The position numbers and the translations under genes are program-made. A stretch of 64,000 bases of DNA from contig CACAHE010000006.1 of NCBI GenBank assembly GCA_902532195.1, positions 1 through 64,000 on the forward strand, in the 5' to 3' direction. The notes under the pieces are model-generated. The model did no database searches. It had not been told where the DNA came from and saw only the letters and a list, made by a program, of their open reading frames with translations. Shown here in pieces: positions 25,789 to 33,965 of the stretch. How positions within the stretch are numbered: position 1 is the first letter of the stretch; each line of letters begins with the position of its first letter. Origin of the DNA: an uncultured Pelagibacteraceae bacterium. Lineage in GTDB: Bacteria > Pseudomonadota > Alphaproteobacteria > Pelagibacterales > Pelagibacteraceae.

Positions 25789-26340
25789 TCAACTTTCCAA
25801 AGGTTTCATTTGATTGCAAAGTCTATTTGCTTTTTGAATTGATGGAACTAAATAATTAAGCTTCCAATTATTAACTGTTATATCAAAATATTTTTTAGCT
25901 TTAAAATCTTCGCCATCAACGATTTCAATTTCATATTTTTTTATTTTTTTATAAAATTCATCAAGGAAACCGATATAATCTTTAATTGGAAAAGCACCTA
26001 AACTAAAAATAATATGGTTTCCGTTTAAAATAGGATTAACTGCAATAATTCTAGCAGTTAGACCTACTTTTCCATTAAGTTTCAAAGGAATGTCTTTGTC
26101 TATTAATTGCTTAAGATCTTTTGGATTTTCCCAAGTATAAAATGAAAATGTATTTGTCACTCTTTCACAATTATCAGATGGATCTAATATAAAGATTAAT
26201 TTGTCTCCATATTGTATCTCACCTGATACAGCTGCATAACTATAACCATCGTATGCTTTGACTGACCACTCTTCTTCTGCATGAGAATTTGAAACGTTAA
26301 ATATAAAAAGTGAAAATAAGATCAGGATGATTCTGAACAT
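25789..26340 (-). CDS. Secreted hypothetical protein in the islet
   Basis: A 183-residue protein with a signal peptide of about 21 residues ending NSHA. The mature part has two to three cysteines (DNCERV, RLCNQ) that could form a disulfide, and a beta-rich composition. It resembles a widespread but uncharacterised periplasmic type rather than any enzyme I know. Transcribed with the 85-residue gene downstream; it lies 30 bp after the GIY-YIG gene. Confidence 0.65.
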   Translation of the reverse strand: MFRIILILFSLFIFNVSNSHAEEEWSVKAYDGYSYAAVSGEIQYGDKLIFILDPSDNCERVTNTFSFYTWENPKDLKQLIDKDIPLKLNGKVGLTARIIAVNPILNGNHIIFSLGAFPIKDYIGFLDEFYKKIKKYEIEIVDGEDFKAKKYFDITVNNWKLNYLVPSIQKANRLCNQMKPLES

Positions 26341-26370
26341 ATTTAAGGATAAATCTAATATTTGGCGAAT

Positions 26371-27519
26371 TTATGTCTTATTTTTTTTTTTATAAACTTT
26401 TTTTATATTTTCGATAAAATCGAGAACATTATCATTATTCTCATTTTCATTTTTTTCTTTTTTATTGCTTAGTTCAAAATCAATTTTTTCTTTATTTTTA
26501 TAGTATTTAATTAATCTTGGTATTTCAGACTCTAGTTTTTCAAAAGTTGGTTTCAACTCTTCTGGGGTTTTAAAAGAAGTTGAAATTATTCGATTAAATA
26601 TTTTAAGCCAATCTTTTGGATCATGATTTCTATTCAATAATCCCCTTAAACCCTCGATTATTTTATTTTCATTATATAATTCTTCAAAAGAATATTCAAT
26701 TTTCCTGATCAACCTTAGAGATTTAATTCTTCTAATTGATTTATATTCATCACGTTCATACCACCATCGTAGATCTTGTATTCCTTTTCTTTCTGGATAT
26801 TTTTTTAATATAAATTTATTATTTTTTAAATGATTATAAATGATTTCAAGTGCTTTAAATTTAGTATGATCTATATCTTCAGCTTTAAAAATCTTATTTA
26901 ATTTAAAATTATTTTTAAAAAATAAATTTAGTTGATCATCTGAATAAGAGATCGTTTTTCCATAATATTTGTCACTTAAATGTTTTTGATATAACTTGTT
27001 ATAATCATTCAGTTTAATTTTATTTAGATTTAAATATCTTAAAATAATTTTATAAGAACCGTCTTCATATTTATATTCTTCTTTGTTTTCATTGTATACA
27101 AAGTCTAATTTTGCTATAGGGGTAAAACTATGATGTGGCACTCTACCAAGTCTTTGGGAAAGATTATATCCCGAATAAGGTAGTTCTTTTGTGAAATAAT
27201 AATCAGATAAATAAAAAGTATAGCCTTCCCAAAAAAAATGAAGATATTGGTTGGTATGTTGATACTTTAAAAAATGTTTATAAATAATATCAGATTTTAA
27301 TTTATAACATTCGCTCTTTCCTATTCTAAAATAATTAAATTTTCTTTTAAATGACTCTTCTATAGATTTTCCATGTTTAACTTCAGAAAAAAATAATATT
27401 TCAGTATTAGGATTTGCAGATCTATAATTTGTTAATCTCGCTTTAATATTTGTCTCTGAATCGGCTATTCCAATTTTGTAGTAGTTGTTTATTTTCGTGG
27501 TACAATAAAAATAATTCAT
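26371..27519 (-). CDS. GIY-YIG (T5orf172-like) nuclease-domain protein
   Basis: A 382-residue protein. The first 75 residues (YFYCTTKINNYYKIGIA, IKARLTNYRSANP, then KSIEESFKRKF) look like a T5orf172/MUG113-type GIY-YIG endonuclease domain with the conserved Arg and downstream Glu. The rest is a long charged helical region with a Lys/Asn-rich tail and no domain I recognise. Proteins of this kind occur in phages and mobile elements. It is the first gene of the islet, starting 56 bp from the tRNA-Met 3' end. DNA cleavage by it is not shown. Confidence 0.65.
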   Translation of the reverse strand: MNYFYCTTKINNYYKIGIADSETNIKARLTNYRSANPNTEILFFSEVKHGKSIEESFKRKFNYFRIGKSECYKLKSDIIYKHFLKYQHTNQYLHFFWEGYTFYLSDYYFTKELPYSGYNLSQRLGRVPHHSFTPIAKLDFVYNENKEEYKYEDGSYKIILRYLNLNKIKLNDYNKLYQKHLSDKYYGKTISYSDDQLNLFFKNNFKLNKIFKAEDIDHTKFKALEIIYNHLKNNKFILKKYPERKGIQDLRWWYERDEYKSIRRIKSLRLIRKIEYSFEELYNENKIIEGLRGLLNRNHDPKDWLKIFNRIISTSFKTPEELKPTFEKLESEIPRLIKYYKNKEKIDFELSNKKEKNENENNDNVLDFIENIKKVYKKKNKT

Positions 27520-27536
27520 TTAAAGACTTTATCAAT

Positions 27537-27552
27537 GACGCATGAGAGACGC
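27537..27552. repeat. Paired GACGC motif, right end of islet
   Basis: Two GACGC copies 11 bp apart, matching the spacing at 25461-25476. It lies 24 bp from the tRNA 3' end. The left copy lies 65 bp inside the decayed tRNA repeat. Possibly binding sites for a lost recombinase. Confidence 0.4.
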
Positions 27553-27575
27553 AAATTTAGGCAGATAGTCTAGAA

Positions 27576-27652
27576 TGGTAGCGGGAAGTGGGATCGAACC
27601 ACTGACCTCGGGCTTATGAGTCCCGCGCTCTAACCAACTGAGCTATCCCGCC
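27576..27652 (-). tRNA. tRNA-Met (CAT anticodon, elongator type)
   Basis: A 77-nt cloverleaf reads off the minus strand with encoded CCA. The acceptor pairs GGCGGGA with TCCCGCT (one G-T wobble at 1:72), the D-arm is GCTC-GAGC, the anticodon loop is CTCATAA and the T-arm is AGTGG-TTCGATC-CCACT. The anticodon stem has an A-G mismatch at 31:39. The first base pair and D-arm argue against the initiator. A tRNA-Ile2 with lysidine also has CAT, so isotype should be checked. Its 3' half is duplicated at 25343-25396. Confidence 0.88.
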
Positions 27653-27738
27653 AATAGATTATAAAGATATATAAAGGTTTTTATTTGTGAAGCAATAATT
27701 ATTGATGCTGAATTGTAATAATATCTTATATTACAATA

Positions 27739-28551
27739 ATGAAAAGAAATGAAAAATATACAATATTTGGACATAATGGTTTTTTAGGAAAAAATATAGT
27801 TCATTATTTAAAATCTAAAAAAATAAAATACTTTCTGCCTGGAAAAAAAATTAAATTTTCTAAAAATTTAAATAATGTTATTTACTGTATTGGTGTATAT
27901 GATGTGTTAAATAATCCTTCAAAAGCAATAGATGCAAGTATAAAGCTGTTAAGCCAAATAATAGTTAATAATAAATTTAAAAGTTTCCTTTTAATATCAA
28001 GCACTAGACTATATTTAAATACAAATAAGACAAGGGAAATTGATAATATTTTAATTAATCCACATTCTAAAGATTATTTTTTTAATAGTTTAAGATTGAT
28101 AGCAGAAAATTTTTGCCTATCTCAGAGCAATAAAAAAATAAAAGTAGTAAGGATTTCCAATTTATATGGAGGTTTTTTCAAAAATCAGAAATATTTTTTA
28201 CCAAACTTAATTAGGAATTCTATTAAAAAAAAATCAATTCATATAACAATAAATAAAAATTCAAAAAAAAATTATTTAAATGTTAATGATGCAATTCAAA
28301 TTATTTTTAAAATTATAAATAAGGGAAAATATAGATTGTATAATGTTGCGTCAAATCAAAGATATTCATTAGATTTTATCTCAAGCACTATACAAAAAAT
28401 TACCAAGTGCAAGATAAAGTTTAGCAATCAAAAATATAGATATGATGAGCCAATAATTAATATAAAAAGAGTAAAAAAGGAGTTTAAATTTAAACCAAAA
28501 AACGATTTCAAAGAAAAATTACAATATATTATTAAAGAATTTAATATTTAA
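27739..28551 (+). CDS. NAD-dependent epimerase/dehydratase (extended SDR)
   Basis: A 270-residue sugar-nucleotide SDR. IFGHNGFLGKNIV is the dinucleotide loop, LLISSTRLY holds the catalytic Ser, and YFFNSLRLIAE occupies the YxxxK position, where Lys is replaced by Arg. YLNVNDAIQIIF and YNVASNQRYS match the C-terminal domain of GalE/RmlD-type enzymes. The substrate is unknown. It continues the Lys/Asn-rich surface-glycan content beyond the tRNA islet and may have been separated from the main sugar cluster by it. The altered catalytic Lys makes activity uncertain. Confidence 0.75.
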   Translation: MKRNEKYTIFGHNGFLGKNIVHYLKSKKIKYFLPGKKIKFSKNLNNVIYCIGVYDVLNNPSKAIDASIKLLSQIIVNNKFKSFLLISSTRLYLNTNKTREIDNILINPHSKDYFFNSLRLIAENFCLSQSNKKIKVVRISNLYGGFFKNQKYFLPNLIRNSIKKKSIHITINKNSKKNYLNVNDAIQIIFKIINKGKYRLYNVASNQRYSLDFISSTIQKITKCKIKFSNQKYRYDEPIINIKRVKKEFKFKPKNDFKEKLQYIIKEFNI

Positions 28552-28621
28552 TGTATTTATTTGTTTATATCTTAAATATTTAATTTGTAATTAGTATTCC
28601 TCTCTGTATAAGTTCGGCCTT

Positions 28622-29656
28622 GTGAGAATAGAAGAAGATCTTAAACTTGATTACTCTGATGTTTTATTCAGACCAAAGCGAAGCACCCTTTCAAGTAGAA
28701 AGGATGTAGATCTTAACAGAACTTATAAATTTAAATATTCAAAAAATGAGTGGTCAGGAATTCCAGTTATGGCTGCTAATATGGATGGTGTTGGTGAATT
28801 AGGTATTGCAGAAAAGTTGTCTGAATACGGAATGATTACGTGTCTTACCAAACAACATGATTTTCATAAAATTAATAAATTTAAAAAAATCAAATCAATA
28901 TATAAAAATATTGCTTTAAGCATAGGTACAAAAAAAGAAGATTTTGAAAGATTGGATAAAATCTTAAAAGAATTTAGTTTTTTTAACTTTATTTGTATTG
29001 ATGTTGCCAATGGTTATTCTGAGCACTTTAGTGGTTTTTTAAAATCGATAAGAGATAAATATCCAACTAAAACTATAATTGCCGGAAATGTTGTAACTGC
29101 AGATATGGCTCAAGAATTAGTATTAAGTGGAGCTGATATTGTAAAAGTTGGAATTGGACCCGGAAGTGTTTGCACTACAAGAATCCAAACAGGAGTTGGA
29201 TATCCTCAGCTAAGTGCAGTTATAGAATGTGCTGATGCTGCCCATGGACTTGGGGCACATATAATTGCAGATGGTGGATGTACTTGTCCAGGAGATGTTG
29301 CAAAAGGTTTTGGAGGAGGTGCAGATTTTGTAATGTTGGGTGGTATGTTTGCGGGCCATGATGAAGGAGACGGAAAAATAGTTAAAGTAAATGGAAGTAA
29401 GTATATTGAATTTTATGGATCTAGTTCTGATACTGCAAATAAAAAACATTATGGTGGACTATCAGATTATAGAAGCAGTGAAGGAAGAACAGTAAGAGTA
29501 AAATACCGAGGAAAAATTAAAGACTCTGTACAAAATATTTTAGGTGGATTAAGAAGCAGTTGCACTTACGTTGGTGCTCCATCTCTAAAACAATTAAGCA
29601 AATGTACAACTTTTGTAAGAGTTGCTAGACAATACAACGATACTTTTGCAAAATAA
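28622..29656 (+). CDS. guaC: GMP reductase
   Basis: A 344-residue TIM-barrel enzyme that reduces GMP to IMP with [21 protein letters not shown] opens the protein, [14 protein letters not shown] carries the catalytic Cys, and [34 protein letters not shown] distinguishes it from IMP dehydrogenase, as does the missing CBS domain pair. The start is GTG; there is no nearby in-frame ATG. It links guanine nucleotide recycling with the adenine salvage genes elsewhere in the window. G+C content here rises sharply compared with the sugar region. Confidence 0.93.
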   Translation: MRIEEDLKLDYSDVLFRPKRSTLSSRKDVDLNRTYKFKYSKNEWSGIPVMAANMDGVGELGIAEKLSEYGMITCLTKQHDFHKINKFKKIKSIYKNIALSIGTKKEDFERLDKILKEFSFFNFICIDVANGYSEHFSGFLKSIRDKYPTKTIIAGNVVTADMAQELVLSGADIVKVGIGPGSVCTTRIQTGVGYPQLSAVIECADAAHGLGAHIIADGGCTCPGDVAKGFGGGADFVMLGGMFAGHDEGDGKIVKVNGSKYIEFYGSSSDTANKKHYGGLSDYRSSEGRTVRVKYRGKIKDSVQNILGGLRSSCTYVGAPSLKQLSKCTTFVRVARQYNDTFAK

Positions 29657-29729
29657 TTGAAAATTCAATATTTATTTTTAATAATTTTACAATTCAAATA
29701 TATAAAGCATATAAATAATTTAATAGATA

Positions 29730-29746
29730 AGAGCATATAATGCTCT
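29730..29746. other. Perfect inverted repeat between guaC and the regulator gene
   Basis: A 7-bp perfect stem (AGAGCAT/ATGCTCT) around a 3-nt spacer, 73 bp after guaC and about 85 bp before the regulator gene. It could be a weak terminator without a U-run or an operator. There is nothing else recognisable in this 174-bp gap. Confidence 0.3.
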
Positions 29747-29830
29747 AGATATAAGAAATTTCCTTAAAATTGGTGTAAAGTTTAGTACATTTAGCTTGAA
29801 ATTAAATCAAAATCTTATTTATTTCTATAT

Positions 29831-30787
29831 ATGCAAATTAATGAAGTTAAATTTTCCAAGTTTCTTTACGAAGATGATGTATATAAAATTTTTACAAAAA
29901 ATTATGCTCAATCAATTATTCTTTGGTATGAATTTCAAAGAGTATGGTATCATAGAGCAGTAACTACATTTAATGATGTAGATAAATTTTTTATTTTAAT
30001 TTATTTCTTTAAAAAAACATTTAGTGCTTATAACGAGCATTTTGTTAACAAAAGTTTTGATGAATTCTATTCACAAGAAAATCTAGAAATTCAAAAGTTT
30101 AATATAGTAGATTTAGCAAGAGAATTAAAATTTTCAAAGGAAACAGTAAGACGTAAGCTACTTGAGCTTGAAAGAGCAAAAATTATTATTAAAGAAAATA
30201 AAAATGTAATTATTAATTTTAAATCGTTTCTAACAAGAGCTGATGCTGAAGTTAAAGGTTTTGCAAGATTAATATCATTATTTACAAAAATTTTATATGA
30301 TAAAAAACAAATTGAAAAAATATATTCAGAATCAGAAGTAGAACAAGTGATTAAAGAAAATTTCACTAGATATTGTTTACCTTTTTTAGATTTTCAAATT
30401 AAGTACACATTAAGACAAAGAACAGTATTTAAAGATGCGGAAACTTGGTTTATCTGGGGACTACTAGTTTATAATCAAACACTAAACCTTACAAAAAAAT
30501 TAAAAAATTCTAACATGGAAATTGACTTTGTAAGTTTTACTAAAGCGATTCCAGCTGAAGAACCAGGTTTAAATGCTATGACTATTTCTGATTTAAGCGG
30601 TATACCTAGGCCAACTGTTCTAAGAAAGTTAAATTATTTAATTAAAGATAAAGCAGTTTTAAAATCAAAAAAATCTTTATACGTATTAAGTCAGGGTAAA
30701 TTATTAAAAAAGACAGAGCACTTAAGAATAGCAAATAATAAAGAATTATGTTCCTTGATAACAAAAATGATTAATTTACTTATTTAA
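29831..30787 (+). CDS. Putative transcription regulator with two winged-helix domains
   Basis: A 318-residue cytoplasmic protein. Two helix-turn-helix segments are visible: IVDLARELKFSKETVRRKLLELERAKII at about residues 95-122 and MTISDLSGIPRPTVLRKLNYLIKDKAVL at about 250-277, each followed by a likely wing. The N-terminal 90 residues and the middle are helical and aromatic-rich without a recognised ligand domain. I cannot place it in a named family. It stands alone between guaC and a tiny membrane-protein gene, so its target is unknown. Confidence 0.6.
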   Translation: MQINEVKFSKFLYEDDVYKIFTKNYAQSIILWYEFQRVWYHRAVTTFNDVDKFFILIYFFKKTFSAYNEHFVNKSFDEFYSQENLEIQKFNIVDLARELKFSKETVRRKLLELERAKIIIKENKNVIINFKSFLTRADAEVKGFARLISLFTKILYDKKQIEKIYSESEVEQVIKENFTRYCLPFLDFQIKYTLRQRTVFKDAETWFIWGLLVYNQTLNLTKKLKNSNMEIDFVSFTKAIPAEEPGLNAMTISDLSGIPRPTVLRKLNYLIKDKAVLKSKKSLYVLSQGKLLKKTEHLRIANNKELCSLITKMINLLI

Positions 30788-30789
30788 AA

Positions 30790-30996
30790 TTAAAGAGAAA
30801 CTATTATTCCAGTCACAACTATTACAGTAGCAACCAAACAAACAAATATTATATTTTCAAATTTTTCTTTTTTCTTTTCTATTCTGACTTTATTTAAGAG
30901 AACATTTATATCTACTTTTCTTTTTGATAAAAAATTTTGATTTTCTTCTTTTTTGACTTCTTGTGTTTCAGTATTTATTAAACGTTCCCCACTCAT
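30790..30996 (-). CDS. Small tail-anchored membrane protein
   Basis: A 68-residue protein: a charged N-terminal 45 residues with likely coiled-coil character (VDINVLLNKVRIEKKKEK) and one C-terminal hydrophobic helix (IIFVCLVATVIVVTGIIV), giving a tail-anchored topology. It converges on the regulator gene with a 2-bp gap. No family recognised; small proteins of this type are common in SAR11-like genomes. Confidence 0.6.
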   Translation of the reverse strand: MSGERLINTETQEVKKEENQNFLSKRKVDINVLLNKVRIEKKKEKFENIIFVCLVATVIVVTGIIVSL

Positions 30997-31085
30997 AAGA
31001 TATAGTTAATCATACTTACACAACCTGTGCTATTTAATTATGTTCATTTTGAGTTTACTTTGTTAAATAGAGATTTGTCTATATT

Positions 31086-33524
31086 TTATAAGTTTTTTAT
31101 ATCTTTATCATTAAGAGGTTTGGTTAAAATTGTTGCTTGATACTTAATTTTTTCCACTTCTATAAAAATATTTTTGTCTTCTATTTTTTCAAGTTCATCA
31201 ATTTGAATATATCCGTATGTTAAATTTTTGTTAAAACAAAATGAAAAATTTCCAGATGTTGTTCTTCCAACTATTTTATCATCAAAATAAATAGGCTCAT
31301 CATGTAAAAGTAAAGGTTCACCTGGTTTACTATTATTTAAAGTTAGCATTATTAATTTTTTTGTAGGTTTTTTTTCTTTCAATTTAATCAGTGCATCTTT
31401 TCCAATAAAATTTACATTTTTTTTAAAACTTACAGCAAATCCAAGTCCAGCTTGATATTGATTTTCTTCAGGTGATATATCATGACCCCAATGTAAATAT
31501 CCGGTTTCCATTCTCATTGTATCCATTGCAAACATACCACATAAAGAAAGATTAAATTCTTTGCCTTTATCAATGATTAAATTGAAAATTTCTTTTGAAT
31601 CTTTCATATCTAAATATAATTCAAATCCAAGCTCACCAACGTAAGACAACCTTTGAGCTATAGTCTCTTTATTATTTATTATAATCTTTTTACAGTTTCC
31701 AAATTTTATGCTTTCGTTAGAAAAATCTTCGTCTGATAATTTGGACATTAAGTCTCTACTTTTAGGACCAAATACTCCAAAACAAACTATTTCATCTGTA
31801 ACATCTATAAATTCTACATCTTTGGATAGATGCTTTAATATATGAAATTTATCACGTTCTCTATTTGCTGCAGAAGATATTATTCTAAAATAATTTTTAT
31901 CAAGACAAACAACTGTCAAATCTGTTTCTATACCACCATCTTTATTTAACATTTGAGTATAAGTTGTTTTTCCAATTTCATTTTTAATATTCGCAGTACA
32001 TATTTTTTGGAGTTCGTCATGTGTCTTTTCACCTTTTAAATCGTATTTAGAAAAAGCTGTTAGATCAAAAAGACCAACATTTTTTCTAGCATTATTTGTT
32101 TCAAAATTCACTGATGGATACCAATTTTGATAATTATAACTATATTGAAATTCTGGTTTTTCATTATTTCTAGCAAACCACATTGGTCTTTCATAACCTG
32201 ATGATTGACCAAAACATGCTCCAGCTTTTTTTAATTCTTCGTGATAAGGAAATAATTTTATATCTCGTGATGTTTTATGCTGTTTATACGGCCAGTGCAT
32301 TCCGTATAAATCTCCTAGAGTTTCAGTTATTCTTTCTTTAATAAAATTGATATCGGAGTGAAATTTTTGAAACCTTTTAATGTCATAAATAAATAAATCT
32401 TCATTTATATGTCCATTTATTAACCATTCGGCTGTTACTTTACCAACGCCTCCTCCACTTCCAATTCCAATACTATTTAGACCACAACAAGCAAACAAAT
32501 TTTTTATTCCTGGAACTTCTCCTAAAAGAGTATTTGTGTCTGGTGTAAATGATTCGGGACCTGCAAAAAATTTTCTAATTCCTGCCTTTTCTAAAATAGG
32601 TACTCTTTTCAAAGCAGCTTCTAAATAAGGTTCAAAATGTTCAAAATTTTCTGGGAATTCTCCATATGAAAAATCAACTGGAACTCTATTAGTTTTGTTA
32701 AAAGCCGGAATTGATTTGCCTTCAAATATTCCTATTAACATTTTGCCAGCATCTTCTTTTAAATATAAACTGTCATCAAAATCTCTTAAAACAGGAATAT
32801 TTTTTGGAAGCTCATTTATTCCTTCAGTGATTACATAAAAATGTTCAGCTGGATATAAAGGAATACTAAAACCAGAATCTTCACCTATTTGTCTAGACCA
32901 CATTCCTGTTGCCAATACAATATATTCACACTCTATAGTTTGACCATTTACTTTTACACCTGCTACTTTTCCATTTTTTTTTAATATTTTTTCTACTGGA
33001 GATTTTTCAAATATTTGAACGCCTTCTTTTCTCGCAGCTTTTGCTAACAAGTTGGTAACTCCTATTGGATCTGCCTGCCCATCACCTGGCATAAAAATAC
33101 CACCCAAAATCTCACTTTCATTAATTATAGGATATATTTTTTTTATCTGATCTAAATCTAAAACTTCAACATTCACGTCAAATAATTGAGCTGTGGTTGC
33201 TTGTCTTTTAAGTTCCTGCCATCTTCCTTTTGTTGTAGCAATGGATAATGCTCCGTTTAATTTTAGTCCGCTTGAAAAGTCTATTTCCTTTTCTAATTTT
33301 TTATATAACTCAAGTGAATATTTTCTAATTTTTGTAATTCCGGCAGATGGTCCAAGCTGACTAACTAGTCCAGCTGCATGCCATGTAGTTCCTGAAGTTA
33401 ATTGATCTCTTTCAAGTAAAATAACGTCTTTCCATCCAAATTTTGCTAAATGATAAGCGCACGAAGTTCCAGAAACTCCGCCTCCAATTACAACAACTTT
33501 TGTTGCACTTGGTAATTTTTTCAT
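31086..33524 (-). CDS. Dimethylglycine/sarcosine dehydrogenase-type FAD oxidoreductase with GcvT domain
   Basis: An 812-residue enzyme. The N-terminal DAO-type FAD domain has VVVIGGGVSGTSCAYHLA, and LTSGTTWHAAGLV carries the His that binds FAD covalently in this family. A FAO_M linker (about 370-425) leads to a GcvT-like folate-binding domain (about 430-800). Relatives oxidatively demethylate dimethylglycine or sarcosine and pass the one-carbon unit to tetrahydrofolate. It is the last gene of tpa-ald-SET-this, adjacent to the SET gene with no gap. In a taurine locus an N-methyltaurine-type substrate is a reasonable alternative to dimethylglycine. Confidence 0.85.
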   Translation of the reverse strand: MKKLPSATKVVVIGGGVSGTSCAYHLAKFGWKDVILLERDQLTSGTTWHAAGLVSQLGPSAGITKIRKYSLELYKKLEKEIDFSSGLKLNGALSIATTKGRWQELKRQATTAQLFDVNVEVLDLDQIKKIYPIINESEILGGIFMPGDGQADPIGVTNLLAKAARKEGVQIFEKSPVEKILKKNGKVAGVKVNGQTIECEYIVLATGMWSRQIGEDSGFSIPLYPAEHFYVITEGINELPKNIPVLRDFDDSLYLKEDAGKMLIGIFEGKSIPAFNKTNRVPVDFSYGEFPENFEHFEPYLEAALKRVPILEKAGIRKFFAGPESFTPDTNTLLGEVPGIKNLFACCGLNSIGIGSGGGVGKVTAEWLINGHINEDLFIYDIKRFQKFHSDINFIKERITETLGDLYGMHWPYKQHKTSRDIKLFPYHEELKKAGACFGQSSGYERPMWFARNNEKPEFQYSYNYQNWYPSVNFETNNARKNVGLFDLTAFSKYDLKGEKTHDELQKICTANIKNEIGKTTYTQMLNKDGGIETDLTVVCLDKNYFRIISSAANRERDKFHILKHLSKDVEFIDVTDEIVCFGVFGPKSRDLMSKLSDEDFSNESIKFGNCKKIIINNKETIAQRLSYVGELGFELYLDMKDSKEIFNLIIDKGKEFNLSLCGMFAMDTMRMETGYLHWGHDISPEENQYQAGLGFAVSFKKNVNFIGKDALIKLKEKKPTKKLIMLTLNNSKPGEPLLLHDEPIYFDDKIVGRTTSGNFSFCFNKNLTYGYIQIDELEKIEDKNIFIEVEKIKYQATILTKPLNDKDIKNL

Positions 33525-33965
33525 TTAGATCATTTGTAAACCTACTCCAGTTTTAGGGTAGGTATATAGATTATAATTAGCAGTAAGTTCTTCTCCTGCT
33601 TTAACATCTCTTACAGTCACCATAAACATATATTGTGCATCAATCTTATCTTGTAAGTTATAATACATATTTTCTCTATCAGTTTTTCCATCTTTTATCT
33701 GTTTGCCAGCCATTTTTGGATCTACCACGTCCCCAAACTTTAATTTAGGCAGAAAATCTGAAACCATTCTCATTACTGTTGGATTATTTGAATGATTATA
33801 AAAACCACCTAGCGGTGTTCTAATATACTTATTGTCAAATTGTTCATCTCTAATATGAGTTATTCCAATAAATGTATTTTTTTTAATTTCTACATTTGTA
33901 AATAAGCCTAGACCTTCAATAGGTGAATTTTTTATAGTTAGTCCGTCTGGTAATGGTCTGTACAT
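33525..33965 (-). CDS. SET-domain protein (second in window)
   Basis: A 146-residue SET-like protein. IEGLGLFTNVEIKKNTFIGITH opens the domain, GGFYNHSNNP contains the NHS turn, and GEELTANYNLYTY contains the catalytic Tyr region. There is no cysteine-rich post-SET segment, unlike the SET protein at 24.8 kb. It overlaps the alanine dehydrogenase stop by 1 bp and abuts the dehydrogenase gene, so it is firmly part of the taurine-associated operon. Its target is unknown; a partner enzyme of the same operon is conceivable but unproven. Confidence 0.8.
   Translation of the reverse strand: MYRPLPDGLTIKNSPIEGLGLFTNVEIKKNTFIGITHIRDEQFDNKYIRTPLGGFYNHSNNPTVMRMVSDFLPKLKFGDVVDPKMAGKQIKDGKTDRENMYYNLQDKIDAQYMFMVTVRDVKAGEELTANYNLYTYPKTGVGLQMI

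Larger units (their letters stand above)
25397..27575. mobile_element. Small genomic islet bounded by tRNA-Met and its 3'-half duplicate
   Basis: About 2.2 kb lie between the tRNA-Met 3' end and a direct repeat of the tRNA 3' half. Inside are three minus-strand genes: an 85-residue protein, a secreted protein and a GIY-YIG nuclease-domain protein. Paired GACGC motifs 11 bp apart occur near both ends. No integrase or transposase is seen, so if it was mobile it is now a remnant or moves with help from elsewhere. The boundaries are inferred from the repeats. Confidence 0.65.
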
